Shown here in pieces: positions 32,374 to 39,992 of a stretch of 42,393 nt of DNA. The first letter of the stretch is position 1. The number at the start of each line of letters is the position of its first letter. The notes under the pieces are model-generated. The model did not search any database. It was not told the DNA's origin and was given only the letters and a program-made list of their open reading frames with translations. The stretch is taken from contig NZ_QJUG01000055.1 of assembly GCF_003426775.1 (NCBI RefSeq), positions 1 through 42,393 on the forward strand, written 5' to 3'. The DNA comes from Allorhizocola rhizosphaerae. GTDB lineage: Bacteria; Actinomycetota; Actinomycetes; Mycobacteriales; Micromonosporaceae. Position numbers and translations under genes: made by a program.

Positions 32374-32407
32374 AAAGGTGGCCGGGGCTTTCGCCCCGGC
32401 CACCTTT
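32374..32407. terminator. Strong bidirectional terminator between SARP and P450
   Basis: AAAGGTGGCCGGGGC (32374-32388) and GCCCCGGCCACCTTT (32393-32407) form a perfect 15-bp stem with a TTTC loop. A-rich and T-rich ends flank both sides, so it fits termination on both strands. Confidence 0.88.
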
Positions 32408-32421
32408 CGTTGGTGTGTGCC

Positions 32422-33645
32422 TCACCAGGTGATCGGCAGGCCCCACAGGCCGTAGATGACCGCCCGCTCCTTGGAGGGGATCTCGCTGAACGGCTTGGCC
32501 AGGCGCAGGGTGGGGATCCGCTTGAACAGCTTGCTCCACACGATCTGCAGCTCCAGCCGGGCCAGGTCGGCGCCGATGCAGTAGTGCAGCCCGTGGCCGA
32601 AGCCCAGGTGGCCGCGCTTGCCGCGGCTCAGGATGAGCTCGTGCGGGTTCTCGTAGACGGTCTCGTCACGGTTGCCCGTGAGCACGAGGCACAGGATCCC
32701 GTCGCCCTTGGGGATGGTCACCCCGCCGATCTCGATGTCCTCCAGCGCCACGCGCGGCACGGCGATGTCGCCGATCGTGCAGAACCGGATGAGCTCCTCG
32801 ACGGCCGGGATGACCAGCGAGTCGTCCGCCTTGAGCGCCTCCAGCTGATCGGGGTGCTCCAGCAGGACCGCCGTGCCTAGCGAGATCATGCTGGCGGTGG
32901 TCTCGTGCCCGCCGTTCATCAGCAGCCGGCACAGGTTGACCAGGTCGCGATGCTCGTAGGGCTCGCCGGCGGCTCGGTACTCGGCGATGGCCCGGCTCAG
33001 CAGGTCGTCGCCCGGCTCGCGTTCCTTGAGCGCGACCAGCTCGTACAGGTACTCGTTCACGTCGACGAGCGCGGCCTGGCGCTGCTCCATCGTGGCCGTC
33101 CCGCCCAGCAGCACCGTGCCGTTCTCCTGGAAGAACTCGTGCTTGTCGTGCGGGATGCCCAGAAGGATGCAGATGACCGTCATCGGTATCCGCAGGGAGA
33201 GCACGTAATGCATGTCGACCGGCGGCGTCATCTGCAGCATGTTGTCGATGGCCTCGTCGGTGATCTGCTCGATCTGTTCCCGCAGCATTTTCACGCGCCG
33301 GTTGGTGAACGTGACGGCCGCCTTGCCCCGCGTCTTCCCGTGCTCCGGCTGGTCGTAGCCGATGAACGACGTCTCGGTGCGAAACTCCGGCGGCGCGTTG
33401 AAATAGAACGGGAAGTTGGCGTGCTTGCGCGAGGCGCTGATCCGCGGATCGGTCAGCAGCAGGCGGATGTTCTCGTATCCGGTGACCACCCACACCCGCA
33501 GGCCACTGTCGCGCAGGGTGACCTGCTTGATCGGCTCGTGCTTGAACTGCTCGTACTTCAGCGGCGGCTGGTAGGGACATGCCCGCTCGTACGGGAAGGT
33601 CTCCTCATCCACGTCTGCCTGCGCGACGATGGCGCCCATCGACAT
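32422..33645 (-). CDS. Cytochrome P450 monooxygenase (second of two)
   Basis: A 407-aa soluble P450 with I-helix NGGHETTAS, K-helix EELIR and heme-binding FGHGLHYCIGADLARLE. The ATG at 33645 has GGAGG eight bases upstream. It lies 19 bases behind a 2Fe-2S ferredoxin gene, its likely electron donor. Sequence is clearly paralogous to the P450 at 11300-12496, for example in FRTETSFIGYDQPEH and the region LLGGTATMEQRQAALVDVNE. The two probably oxidise the same scaffold at different positions or stages. It ends at the shared terminator. Confidence 0.92.
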   Translation of the reverse strand: MSMGAIVAQADVDEETFPYERACPYQPPLKYEQFKHEPIKQVTLRDSGLRVWVVTGYENIRLLLTDPRISASRKHANFPFYFNAPPEFRTETSFIGYDQPEHGKTRGKAAVTFTNRRVKMLREQIEQITDEAIDNMLQMTPPVDMHYVLSLRIPMTVICILLGIPHDKHEFFQENGTVLLGGTATMEQRQAALVDVNEYLYELVALKEREPGDDLLSRAIAEYRAAGEPYEHRDLVNLCRLLMNGGHETTASMISLGTAVLLEHPDQLEALKADDSLVIPAVEELIRFCTIGDIAVPRVALEDIEIGGVTIPKGDGILCLVLTGNRDETVYENPHELILSRGKRGHLGFGHGLHYCIGADLARLELQIVWSKLFKRIPTLRLAKPFSEIPSKERAVIYGLWGLPITW

Positions 33646-33664
33646 CGAATCCTCCTAAATAGAA

Positions 33665-33985
33665 TCAGACCTGCTTCTCAGGCAGGTGGACCACCAGGCC
33701 CTCCAGTTCATCGGCCTTCAGCTGGCAACTGAGCCGGCTGTTCGCGCGCCGTGGACTCGCCGTGCCGTACAGCAGCTCGTCTTCCACGTCTCGCATGGGC
33801 GGCAAGGCCACACCGCAGCTCTCGTCCACGTACACGTGGCAGGTGCCGCACATCGCGCCGCCACCGCACTCCCCGACGATCCCGTCGACGCCGTTGAGCA
33901 CGGCTCCACGCATGACCGAGTTGTTGGGTGGGACGTCGATAACCGTGACGGCACCGCTCAGGTGGACATAAGTGATCTTGGCCAT
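33665..33985 (-). CDS. 2Fe-2S ferredoxin, adrenodoxin/putidaredoxin type
   Basis: A 106-aa electron carrier. Three cluster Cys are in GECGGGAMCGTCHVYV and the fourth in SRLSCQLKA, the C-x5-C-x2-C...C pattern of P450-associated ferredoxins. The ATG follows AGGAGGGAG. It is co-transcribed with the P450 that begins 19 bases later. It is closely similar to the ferredoxin at 37152-37466 (both start MA-ITY, share SVMRGAV-NGVDGI and end LPEKQ or VPEKQ), suggesting duplication within the cluster. Confidence 0.93.
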   Translation of the reverse strand: MAKITYVHLSGAVTVIDVPPNNSVMRGAVLNGVDGIVGECGGGAMCGTCHVYVDESCGVALPPMRDVEDELLYGTASPRRANSRLSCQLKADELEGLVVHLPEKQV

Positions 33986-34287
33986 TACAACGGCTCCCTC
34001 CTACCTCCTGGCGGGCACGGATGGAGGATCTCAGTAATGTCTGGAACCCAACCGGATCACGCCTGGAGATGGCCTCGGCCGTTGCGCCCCACGGATTTGG
34101 CGCGACCCGCCGCCGACAGGTCCGGCGTTGCGGTCGCCCGACATGCCGGAGCCCGACCGTTCGCATCCACGACCACATTCCCAGACCGCCCGGCGGGCCT
34201 GCGACCTCCAGCCCGCCCACGGACACCATGACGAACGTAAGGCGGTCCAATGTGGATGACGCGCGTAACCCCGAACCGCTGCGAGGA
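33986..34287. other. Intergenic region between response regulator and ferredoxin genes
   Basis: About 300 bases with open frames on both strands, but their translations are Arg/Pro-rich and show no domain, signal peptide or ribosome binding site, so I see no gene here. The segment should contain the promoter for the ferredoxin-P450 pair, since both flanking genes are on the minus strand. It includes one CCAATGTGGA, related to the oligomer described in the findings. Confidence 0.5.
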
Positions 34288-34896
34288 TTAGAGCCAACCG
34301 GCGTCGTTGGCGATGCGAATGGCGTCGACCCGGTTGCGGGCGTGAAGCTTGCTCGCGATCGTCGACAGGTAGTTCCGCACCGTCCCAGTGGAAAGGAAAA
34401 GTCTTGAGGCGATCTCAGGGGCCTCGGCGCCGCTTGCGGCCAGGCGCAACACATCCAGCTCGCGTGTCGTGAGTGGACACTCTGCGGTGTCCCACGCGGC
34501 CAGGGCCAGCTGGCTGTCGATGACGCGCTGCCCCGCGGCCACGCGCCGGATGGCGTCGGCCAGCTCGCGCGAGGGCGCGTCCTTGAGCAGGAACCCGCCG
34601 ACCCGGGTGGACAGCGCGCGGCGCAGCGTGCCCGGCCGGCCGAGGCTGGTCAGGATCAGCGTGCGGCACGTCGGCAGCGCCTCGTGCAGCTTGCTCGCCG
34701 CGGTGAGCCCGTCGGTGCCTGGAAGATCGATGTCGATGACTGCGACGTCGGGGGAGTGCTTGAGCGCGGTGGGCAGGATGTCATCGCCGGAGGCGACATC
34801 GGCCACGACGTCGAGGTCTTCCTCCAGGTTGAGCAGTGCCACCAGCGCGCCGCGAACCATGTGCATGTCTTCGGCGAGCATCACCTTGATCGCCAA
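34288..34896 (-). CDS. NarL/FixJ-type response regulator
   Basis: A 202-aa two-domain regulator. The receiver has the acidic pocket at residues 9-11 (LAEDMH), phospho-acceptor Asp55 in DVAVIDIDLPG, and a Lys in GGFLLKDAPS. The LuxR-type helix-turn-helix is LTTRELDVLRLAASGAEAPE, then STGTVRNYLSTIASKLHARN. The start is probably TTG at 34896 behind GGAGGAA. It has its own promoter after the terminator at 34983-35009. The histidine kinase at 26021-27199 is the only matching sensor in view, lying about 7 kb away across the peptide module and SARP. Confidence 0.9.
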   Translation of the reverse strand: MAIKVMLAEDMHMVRGALVALLNLEEDLDVVADVASGDDILPTALKHSPDVAVIDIDLPGTDGLTAASKLHEALPTCRTLILTSLGRPGTLRRALSTRVGGFLLKDAPSRELADAIRRVAAGQRVIDSQLALAAWDTAECPLTTRELDVLRLAASGAEAPEIASRLFLSTGTVRNYLSTIASKLHARNRVDAIRIANDAGWL

Positions 34897-34982
34897 ATGT
34901 CAATTCCTCCCCGGCCGCTCTCCCCGAGTCCCGTTTGGATCCTTTCGCATTTCAACGACGATGTGAAGGCCATGTTCGAAAT

Positions 34983-35009
34983 CGGACGCCGGCCCGGGGC
35001 CGGCGTCCG
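34983..35009. terminator. Terminator ending the minus-strand PKS tailoring operon
   Basis: CGGACGCCGGCCC (34983-34995) and GGGCCGGCGTCCG (34997-35009) are perfect 13-base arms around a single base, followed by ATTTCG on the minus strand and TTTCT on the plus strand. It lies three bases past the end of the SRPBCC/SnoaL gene and separates that operon from the response regulator. Confidence 0.82.
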
Positions 35010-35012
35010 TTT

Positions 35013-35909
35013 CTACTGGGCGGGAGTGTCCTTGACGATGTACCGGGATTTGGTTTGCAGCTCGCCGTCCACCCACACGAGCGCATCGTCCACAGTGAAC
35101 GTCGGTTCGAACGTGACATTGCCGGCCGCGTCGGTTCGCGTAACAAGCGTGTAATAAGTGACGTTGATGTCGCCATTTTCGCCGCGGTTGAAGGTGAGGT
35201 GGTCGAACCAGTGCCTAACCACTATTCCTTGGTACCGGGGAAGCGCCGCACGCATTCCGGCGATCATGGTTTCCCGACCGACCGCCTTCTCCCCGCGGTG
35301 GGCGTGCTCGATCCAGCCGTCCTCGGTGAAGGTGTTTGCGTATTCCACGATCTGCAGATTGTCCAGCAGTCGCATCTGCCGCGCGTAGAACGCCCGCACC
35401 TCGTAATCCAGCTCCACATTGGACATGCCCAGCTTCAGGTGCCGCTCGACCGCCTTGGCGTACTTGGCGAGTGTCTCACCCGGGCTCGGCCCGTCCAGCG
35501 CGCGGTGGATGGCCTCGCCGTCGGGGCCGTGCTTCCACAGCTTGACGTGCGCCAGCTCGACCTCCGTGACGTCCGGCGAAATCTCGGTGAAGTTGACCTC
35601 GATCTCGCTCGCCGCCTCGTCGTTGTCGATCATCTGCCAGCGCCCGTTGATGCGCCAGGTCATCGCGAGCCGCTTGGGCGGATTCCACTCCAGCATCACG
35701 CCCCACTGGCACTCGCTGCCGTCGACGGCGCGTTCGAAGTAGCGCCCGCCGACGAACGGCTCGAAGGTGATCTGCTCTCGCGGTGACTTGACCAGCACGT
35801 GCGAGTCGGGCCACCACTCGATGGGCCGCTCCGTGAAGATCGCCCACGCCCGCTCTATGGGGACGTTGACCCGCACCGACTTGCGGACGTCAGGGGGACT
35901 CTGGCTCAT
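35013..35909 (-). CDS. SRPBCC (AHSA1-like) + SnoaL-like fusion protein, putative cyclase
   Basis: A 298-aa protein with two small-ligand folds. Residues 1-150 form an SRPBCC/AHSA1-type helix-grip domain (VNVPIERAWAIFTERPIEWW, then PFVGGRYFERAVDGSECQWG). Residues about 165-298 look like a SnoaL/NTF2-type cone (ARQMRLLDNLQIVEYANTFT, KAVGRETMIAGMRAALPRYQ, HWFDHLTFNR). Both folds are used by polyketide cyclases and hydroxylation helpers. Position at the end of the PKS tailoring operon suggests a late ring closure or a monooxygenase-like step. A 28-bp tandem duplication provides its start codon and ribosome binding site (AAAGGACC). Confidence 0.8.
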   Translation of the reverse strand: MSQSPPDVRKSVRVNVPIERAWAIFTERPIEWWPDSHVLVKSPREQITFEPFVGGRYFERAVDGSECQWGVMLEWNPPKRLAMTWRINGRWQMIDNDEAASEIEVNFTEISPDVTEVELAHVKLWKHGPDGEAIHRALDGPSPGETLAKYAKAVERHLKLGMSNVELDYEVRAFYARQMRLLDNLQIVEYANTFTEDGWIEHAHRGEKAVGRETMIAGMRAALPRYQGIVVRHWFDHLTFNRGENGDINVTYYTLVTRTDAAGNVTFEPTFTVDDALVWVDGELQTKSRYIVKDTPAQ

Positions 35910-35959
35910 TTATCGTGGTCCTTTCTTGAGGGCTCACTTATCGCGGTGCTTTCTTGAGG
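35904..35959. repeat. 28-bp tandem repeat at ferredoxin reductase/SRPBCC junction
   Basis: 35904-35931 and 35932-35959 are 28-base tandem copies with three mismatches. On the minus strand the first copy read encodes the reductase end (DLKKAPR, stop) and then has GTGAGC. The second has AAAGGACC in place of AAAGCACC and ATGAGC in place of GTGAGC, giving the SRPBCC gene its ribosome binding site and start. Confidence 0.85.
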
Positions 35960-37152
35960 TCGAAATCGGGGTGCGCCACGTCGTCCGGGGTGAGCTCGGT
36001 GGTGCCGGCGAGCAGGCGGCGCGAGATGATGTGGTCGGCCGGCCGGTTGACCGACTCGACCGCGACCAGCTCGCCGGAGCGGAAGCAGAAAACCGAGAAC
36101 CTGCCCTCGGCCGGATCGCCCTTGAGCACCGTCTGGTCGTGGCCCAGTGAGATGCCCGAGATCTGCAGCTTGAGCCCGCACTGGTCGCTCCAGAACCAGG
36201 GCACGGCCGTGTACGGCTCGGGCTGCCCCGTGATGCACCGGGCCACGTGATGCGCCTGATCGACCGCGTTCTGCACCGATTCGAGCCGGATCAGCGAGCT
36301 GGCGTGCCTGCTGGGGAACCGGGCGCAGTCACCGATCGCGTAGATCGCCGGATCGCTCGTGCGCAGCGTCTGGTCGACCAGGAAGCCGTCCGACGTGGGC
36401 AGGTTGGCCTTGTAGGCGAGCTCCACGTTGGGCACGACGCCCACGCCGAGCACGACCACGTCGGCCTCCAGCCGCGTGCCGTTGTCGAGCGCCACCTGCC
36501 GCACCCGGCCCGCGTGGTCGCCGTCGAACGCGGCCACCCGCCGGCCCAGCAAGACCCGCGTGCCCCGCGACCGGTGCACCTCGACCAGCGTGTCCGAGGT
36601 CTGCGGGGTGACCACGCGGGCCATCGCGTGCGGCAACACCTCCACGACGGTCGTGTCGCAGCCGAGCTCCTGGGCCAGCGAGGCCACCTCAAGCCCGATG
36701 AACCCGCCGCCGACCACGACCACCCGTGTGCCCGCCTCCAGCCGTTTGCGCAGCGATTCGGCGTCGCCGACCGTGCGCAGGGTGAATACGTTGCTCAGCC
36801 GCGCACCGGGCACGGGCAGCGTGCGCGCCCGAGCCCCGGTGGCGAGGATGAGCCGGTCATAGGGCAGCGACCGTCCACTATCGAGGGTGGCGGTGCGCGC
36901 CCGCGGGTCGATGCCCGCCACGCGGCCGGCGATCAGGTCGATGCCCTTGCCGTCGTAGAACGATTCGGGCCGCAGTGCCAGATCGATGTCACCGCGCAGG
37001 TAGTCCTTGGACAGCGGAGGCCGCTCGTAGGGCAGCGTGCGTTCCTCGCACACCAGCGAGAGGTCCCCGTCAAAACCGTTGTCGCGCAACGACGAGCACG
37101 CCTGGAAGCCGGCCTGCCCGCCGCCAACGACCACTATCCGCCCGCCGGCCAT
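35938..37152 (-). CDS. NAD(P)H:ferredoxin reductase (putidaredoxin reductase type)
   Basis: A 404-aa FAD enzyme that passes electrons from NAD(P)H to the 2Fe-2S ferredoxins for the P450s. The FAD Rossmann motif is IVVVGGGQAGFQA, the second dinucleotide motif is VVVVGGGFIGLEVA, and the FAD-binding IYAIGDCARFP closes the fold. The start at 37152 overlaps the ferredoxin stop (TGATG), placing both in one unit. Such a complete redox chain inside the cluster is unusual, since many clusters borrow housekeeping reductases. Confidence 0.93.
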   Translation of the reverse strand: MAGGRIVVVGGGQAGFQACSSLRDNGFDGDLSLVCEERTLPYERPPLSKDYLRGDIDLALRPESFYDGKGIDLIAGRVAGIDPRARTATLDSGRSLPYDRLILATGARARTLPVPGARLSNVFTLRTVGDAESLRKRLEAGTRVVVVGGGFIGLEVASLAQELGCDTTVVEVLPHAMARVVTPQTSDTLVEVHRSRGTRVLLGRRVAAFDGDHAGRVRQVALDNGTRLEADVVVLGVGVVPNVELAYKANLPTSDGFLVDQTLRTSDPAIYAIGDCARFPSRHASSLIRLESVQNAVDQAHHVARCITGQPEPYTAVPWFWSDQCGLKLQISGISLGHDQTVLKGDPAEGRFSVFCFRSGELVAVESVNRPADHIISRRLLAGTTELTPDDVAHPDFDLKKAPR

Positions 37153-37466
37153 CAGAGCTGCTTCTCCGGTACCAGAATGACAAGACCCTCCATCGCCGGA
37201 AGCTGGCAGGCCAGACGGCTGCCCGGCAACCTCGGGCTGGCGGTGACCTGCAGCAGTTCGTCTTCGAGATCGTCGATGGGCGGCAGCTTCGCGGTCGATG
37301 CCTCGTCGATGTAGACGTGGCACGTCGCGCAGATGGCGCCGCCGCCGCATTCGGCGAGGATCCCGTCGACGCCGTTGTCCACCGCGCCGCGCATGACGCT
37401 GCAACCCACGGGGACGTCCACGGTGGTGGCCGTCCCATCCGCTTGCTTGTAGGTGATGTGTGCCAT
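37152..37466 (-). CDS. 2Fe-2S ferredoxin (second copy)
   Basis: A 104-aa ferredoxin with cluster Cys in AECGGGAICATCHVYI and SRLACQLPA. It shares the plan and much sequence with the ferredoxin at 33665-33985. It is coupled by overlap to the ferredoxin reductase and lies ten bases from the flavin reductase gene, so it is part of the main tailoring operon. It may serve the P450 at 11300-12496, which has no ferredoxin beside it. Confidence 0.93.
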   Translation of the reverse strand: MAHITYKQADGTATTVDVPVGCSVMRGAVDNGVDGILAECGGGAICATCHVYIDEASTAKLPPIDDLEDELLQVTASPRLPGSRLACQLPAMEGLVILVPEKQL

Positions 37467-37476
37467 GGGCTGACTC

Positions 37477-37983
37477 CTAGACGAGACTGGCGTACCGGCT
37501 GCGGTGATAGAGCAGCGGCGCCCGGTCGGGATCTTCGCTGTGTATCGCGACCACCCGGCCCAGCAGCAGGGTGTGGTCGCCGCCCGGGTACTCGGCGTGC
37601 AGCTTGCACTCGATGGACGCGACGGCCGAGGGGATCACCGCGTTACCGGTGATCCCCTCCACGGCGCCCAGCCGGGCCATCGCGGCCTCGCCCGTCGGCC
37701 GGTCGGACCGGGCGAACTCGACCGAGAGGTCCCGCTGGTCGGCGGCGAGGATGTTGACCCCGAAGCTGCGCCGGCGCCACACCAGGTCGCGCAGCTTGCC
37801 GCCGCTGCGCACGCTGACCAGGATCAGCAGCGGTTGCAGCGACACCGACGTGAACGAGTTGAGCGTCATCACGCTGGTGTCCGGGCCGCAGCCCTGGGTC
37901 AGCAGCGCGACGCCGGTGGGGAAGCACGCCATCGCGGCCCGGAAGGTCGCGGCGTCGGGCTGTATGGGCGCGAGCGTGGACAT
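37477..37983 (-). CDS. Flavin reductase (ActVB-like, two-component monooxygenase partner)
   Basis: The 168-aa protein has the FMN-binding split-barrel of NAD(P)H:flavin oxidoreductases. Marks are FRAAMACFPTGVALLT near the start, MTLNSFTSVSLQPLLILVSV and SFGVNILAADQRDLS. It supplies reduced flavin to a separate oxygenase, as ActVB does for ActVA. No FMNH2- or FADH2-dependent oxygenase is visible in the window, so the partner may lie outside, or reduced flavin may serve another enzyme. It sits between the aromatase/cyclase (3 bases) and ferredoxin genes. Confidence 0.9.
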   Translation of the reverse strand: MSTLAPIQPDAATFRAAMACFPTGVALLTQGCGPDTSVMTLNSFTSVSLQPLLILVSVRSGGKLRDLVWRRRSFGVNILAADQRDLSVEFARSDRPTGEAAMARLGAVEGITGNAVIPSAVASIECKLHAEYPGGDHTLLLGRVVAIHSEDPDRAPLLYHRSRYASLV

Positions 37984-37986
37984 GCC

Positions 37987-38943
37987 TTAAACCTCAGCTT
38001 CCGCATAGGCTTTGGCGTGTCGCATGGTGGTCATGCTGTTGGTGCTCAGCGCGTGCTGGATCTTCTCGCGCGCCTGCTGCACGGTCCCGTCCGGACCGAG
38101 CACCTTGGACACCACCTCGGGCCGGATCACCACGGTGTGGGTCGAGGTCAGTTCCACGGCCCCGTCCACCTCGCGCACGTCCCACCGGCCGGTGTGCGCG
38201 GCCATGATCTCGGGCGTCTCGGTCTGCTTGTAGATGATCGCCTTGTTGGGCGAGCAGACCCGGACCGATTTGGTGGTGTGTATCGATCCATCCACGCTCT
38301 TGGTGTCCATGACCATCGACTGGATGTTGGTGACGTCCTCGGTGAGGTCGAGCCGCGCGACGTGCGGCAGCCGCTCGGGCCACAGATCGGCCCGGTAGAG
38401 GAAGTCGTAGACGTCGCCCAGCGCCCCGTTGATCGAGACGGTGTCGCTGAACGTGAGCACCAGCACGTTGAAGTACTCGCCGAGCTCGGCCGCCCGCTTG
38501 AGCGCGGCCAGCTCGGCGTTGCTGTTGCTGTCCACGGCCCGGGTGACAAACGAGCGGTCGTCCGGGTCGTCGTTGATGATCGTGAAGTCGTGCAGCAGCA
38601 CGACCCGGGTGGTCCCGTCGGCCAGCGGTTCGAGCACCCACTCGCCGCCCATCGACTCCACCGGAGGTGAGGTGATCACCTGGTGGAACCGGATGCGCAG
38701 GTTCTCCGGGTCGAGCGTGCGGCGCGACACCCACGTGCGCACCTGCCCGTTGGCGAACGCCCACAGCCGCAGGCGCTCGTTGTTGGCGTCCAGCTGGGTG
38801 GTCTGCACGTGCACGGTGGGGGAGAAGATATACGGCCACTTCGTCACGTCGGAGATCAGCCCGTAGATGGTCTGCGCCGGCGCGTTCACCGTGATGATGT
38901 GGGTCGTGACATGTGTCCTATTTGGAGTGACGGTGTTACCCAC
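37987..38943 (-). CDS. Didomain aromatase/cyclase (SRPBCC x2)
   Basis: A 318-aa protein built from two START/SRPBCC domains (about 1-150 and 160-318). The first begins HVTTHIITVNAPAQTIYGLI with SDVTKWPYIFSPTVH; the second has LTFSDTVSINGALGDVYDFL and ADLWPERLPHVARLDL. Didomain enzymes of this kind (ActVII/GrhQ-like) dehydrate and aromatise the first ring of chains reduced at C9, which agrees with the ketoreductase beside it. The start is GTG at 38943 with AGGAG six bases ahead. It lies in the ACP-KR-ARO/CYC order of many type II clusters. Confidence 0.93.
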   Translation of the reverse strand: MGNTVTPNRTHVTTHIITVNAPAQTIYGLISDVTKWPYIFSPTVHVQTTQLDANNERLRLWAFANGQVRTWVSRRTLDPENLRIRFHQVITSPPVESMGGEWVLEPLADGTTRVVLLHDFTIINDDPDDRSFVTRAVDSNSNAELAALKRAAELGEYFNVLVLTFSDTVSINGALGDVYDFLYRADLWPERLPHVARLDLTEDVTNIQSMVMDTKSVDGSIHTTKSVRVCSPNKAIIYKQTETPEIMAAHTGRWDVREVDGAVELTSTHTVVIRPEVVSKVLGPDGTVQQAREKIQHALSTNSMTTMRHAKAYAEAEV

Positions 38944-38952
38944 TGTGGACTC

Positions 38953-39726
38953 CTAATAATTGCCGAGACCGCCGCAGACGTTGATCGCCTGTGCGGTGAT
39001 GGACGCGGCCGTGTCCGTGGTCAGATAGGCGACCAGACCGGCCACCTCCTCGGGCGTCGAATAGCGCCCCAGCGGGATCTTCGCCTCGAACCGGTCCAGC
39101 ACGATCTCCTCGGTGACGCCCCAGTGCATGGCGTAACCCTGGCGCACCCTTGTCGCCATGGGTGTCTCCACATAGCCGGGGCACACCGCGTTGACCGTGA
39201 CGCCGGTCTTGGCGAGCTCCAGCCCCACCGCCTTGGTGAAGCCGACGACGCCGTGCTTGGACGCCGAGTACGGCGACGCGTAAATCACGCCCTGCTTGCC
39301 GCCCGTCGACGCGATGCTGATGACACGGCCCCAGCCCCGCTCCAGCATCCCGCCGCGCTTGACCACCTCATGGGTCACCCGGAAGACGCTGTTGAGGTTG
39401 GTGTTGATGACGTTGAGCCACAACGACTCCTCGAGCTTGTGGATCTCACCGCCGCCGCTGGTGCCCGCGTTGTTCACCAGAACGTCGATGCGGCCGAAGG
39501 TTTCCAGCGCCTTGCCGACCGCCTCCTGCACCGACTCGGTGGTCGAGACATCGCAGGCACAGCCGTCGGCGGTGATGCCCTCCTCGCGCAGCTGCTTGGT
39601 CACGGACGCGACGTTCTCGGCGCTGCGCGCCACGCCGAAGACCGCGAAGCCCTGCCGGCCAAGGGTCTCGGCGCATGCCAGGCCGATGCCGCTGGTCGAT
39701 CCGGTGACGAAAGCGACCTTGCTCAC
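38953..39726 (-). CDS. Polyketide ketoreductase (SDR, ActIII-like)
   Basis: A 257-aa short-chain dehydrogenase that should reduce the C9 carbonyl of the nascent polyketide with NADPH. Cofactor motif TGSTSGIG at residues 8-15, NNAG at 85-88, catalytic Ser140, Tyr153 and Lys157 in the YSASK segment. AVCPGYVETPMATRV and the tail ITAQAINVCGGLGNY are typical of ActIII-type reductases. The start is GTG at 39726 with GGAGG upstream. Its presence predicts a reduced (actinorhodin/angucycline/anthracycline-like) rather than fully unreduced first ring. Confidence 0.95.
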   Translation of the reverse strand: MSKVAFVTGSTSGIGLACAETLGRQGFAVFGVARSAENVASVTKQLREEGITADGCACDVSTTESVQEAVGKALETFGRIDVLVNNAGTSGGGEIHKLEESLWLNVINTNLNSVFRVTHEVVKRGGMLERGWGRVISIASTGGKQGVIYASPYSASKHGVVGFTKAVGLELAKTGVTVNAVCPGYVETPMATRVRQGYAMHWGVTEEIVLDRFEAKIPLGRYSTPEEVAGLVAYLTTDTAASITAQAINVCGGLGNY

Positions 39727-39737
39727 GGGAAAACCTC

Positions 39738-39992
39738 CTATACCAGAACGGAGTTGACCTTCTCCAGGAAGGCGCGCGGGGTGTCGATACCGTGCAGATC
39801 CTCGTCGGACACCGTGACTCCGTATTGCCGCTTGATCAGGGCCGCCGTCTCCAGCAGGGCCAGCGAGTCGTAGCCCAGGTCCATGAACGGGGTGTCCAGG
39901 ATGTCGCCCTCAAGGCTGATCGAGTCGTCCTCGCCGGCGCACTCGCGCATGATCTTCTTGAGGTCCTCGATGGTCAGTTGGTTGGTGCTCAT
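39738..39992 (-). CDS. Type II PKS acyl carrier protein
   Basis: The 84-aa carrier holds the growing chain on a phosphopantetheine arm at Ser43 in MDLGYDSLALLETAA. The acidic four-helix pattern fits type II PKS carriers. I chose the ATG at 39992 (MSTNQLTIEDLKK) over a longer frame to 40037 with no carrier similarity. It begins the long minus-strand operon running to 35013. It is separated from KS-alpha/KS-beta by more than 20 kb. The PPTase that should activate it is transcribed divergently next door. Confidence 0.95.
   Translation of the reverse strand: MSTNQLTIEDLKKIMRECAGEDDSISLEGDILDTPFMDLGYDSLALLETAALIKRQYGVTVSDEDLHGIDTPRAFLEKVNSVLV

Noticed and set aside
34021-34407. Possible plus-strand gene of 128 codons between ferredoxin and response regulator genes
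   Set aside because: Arg/Pro-rich, no ribosome binding site, overlaps the end of the response regulator gene antisense.
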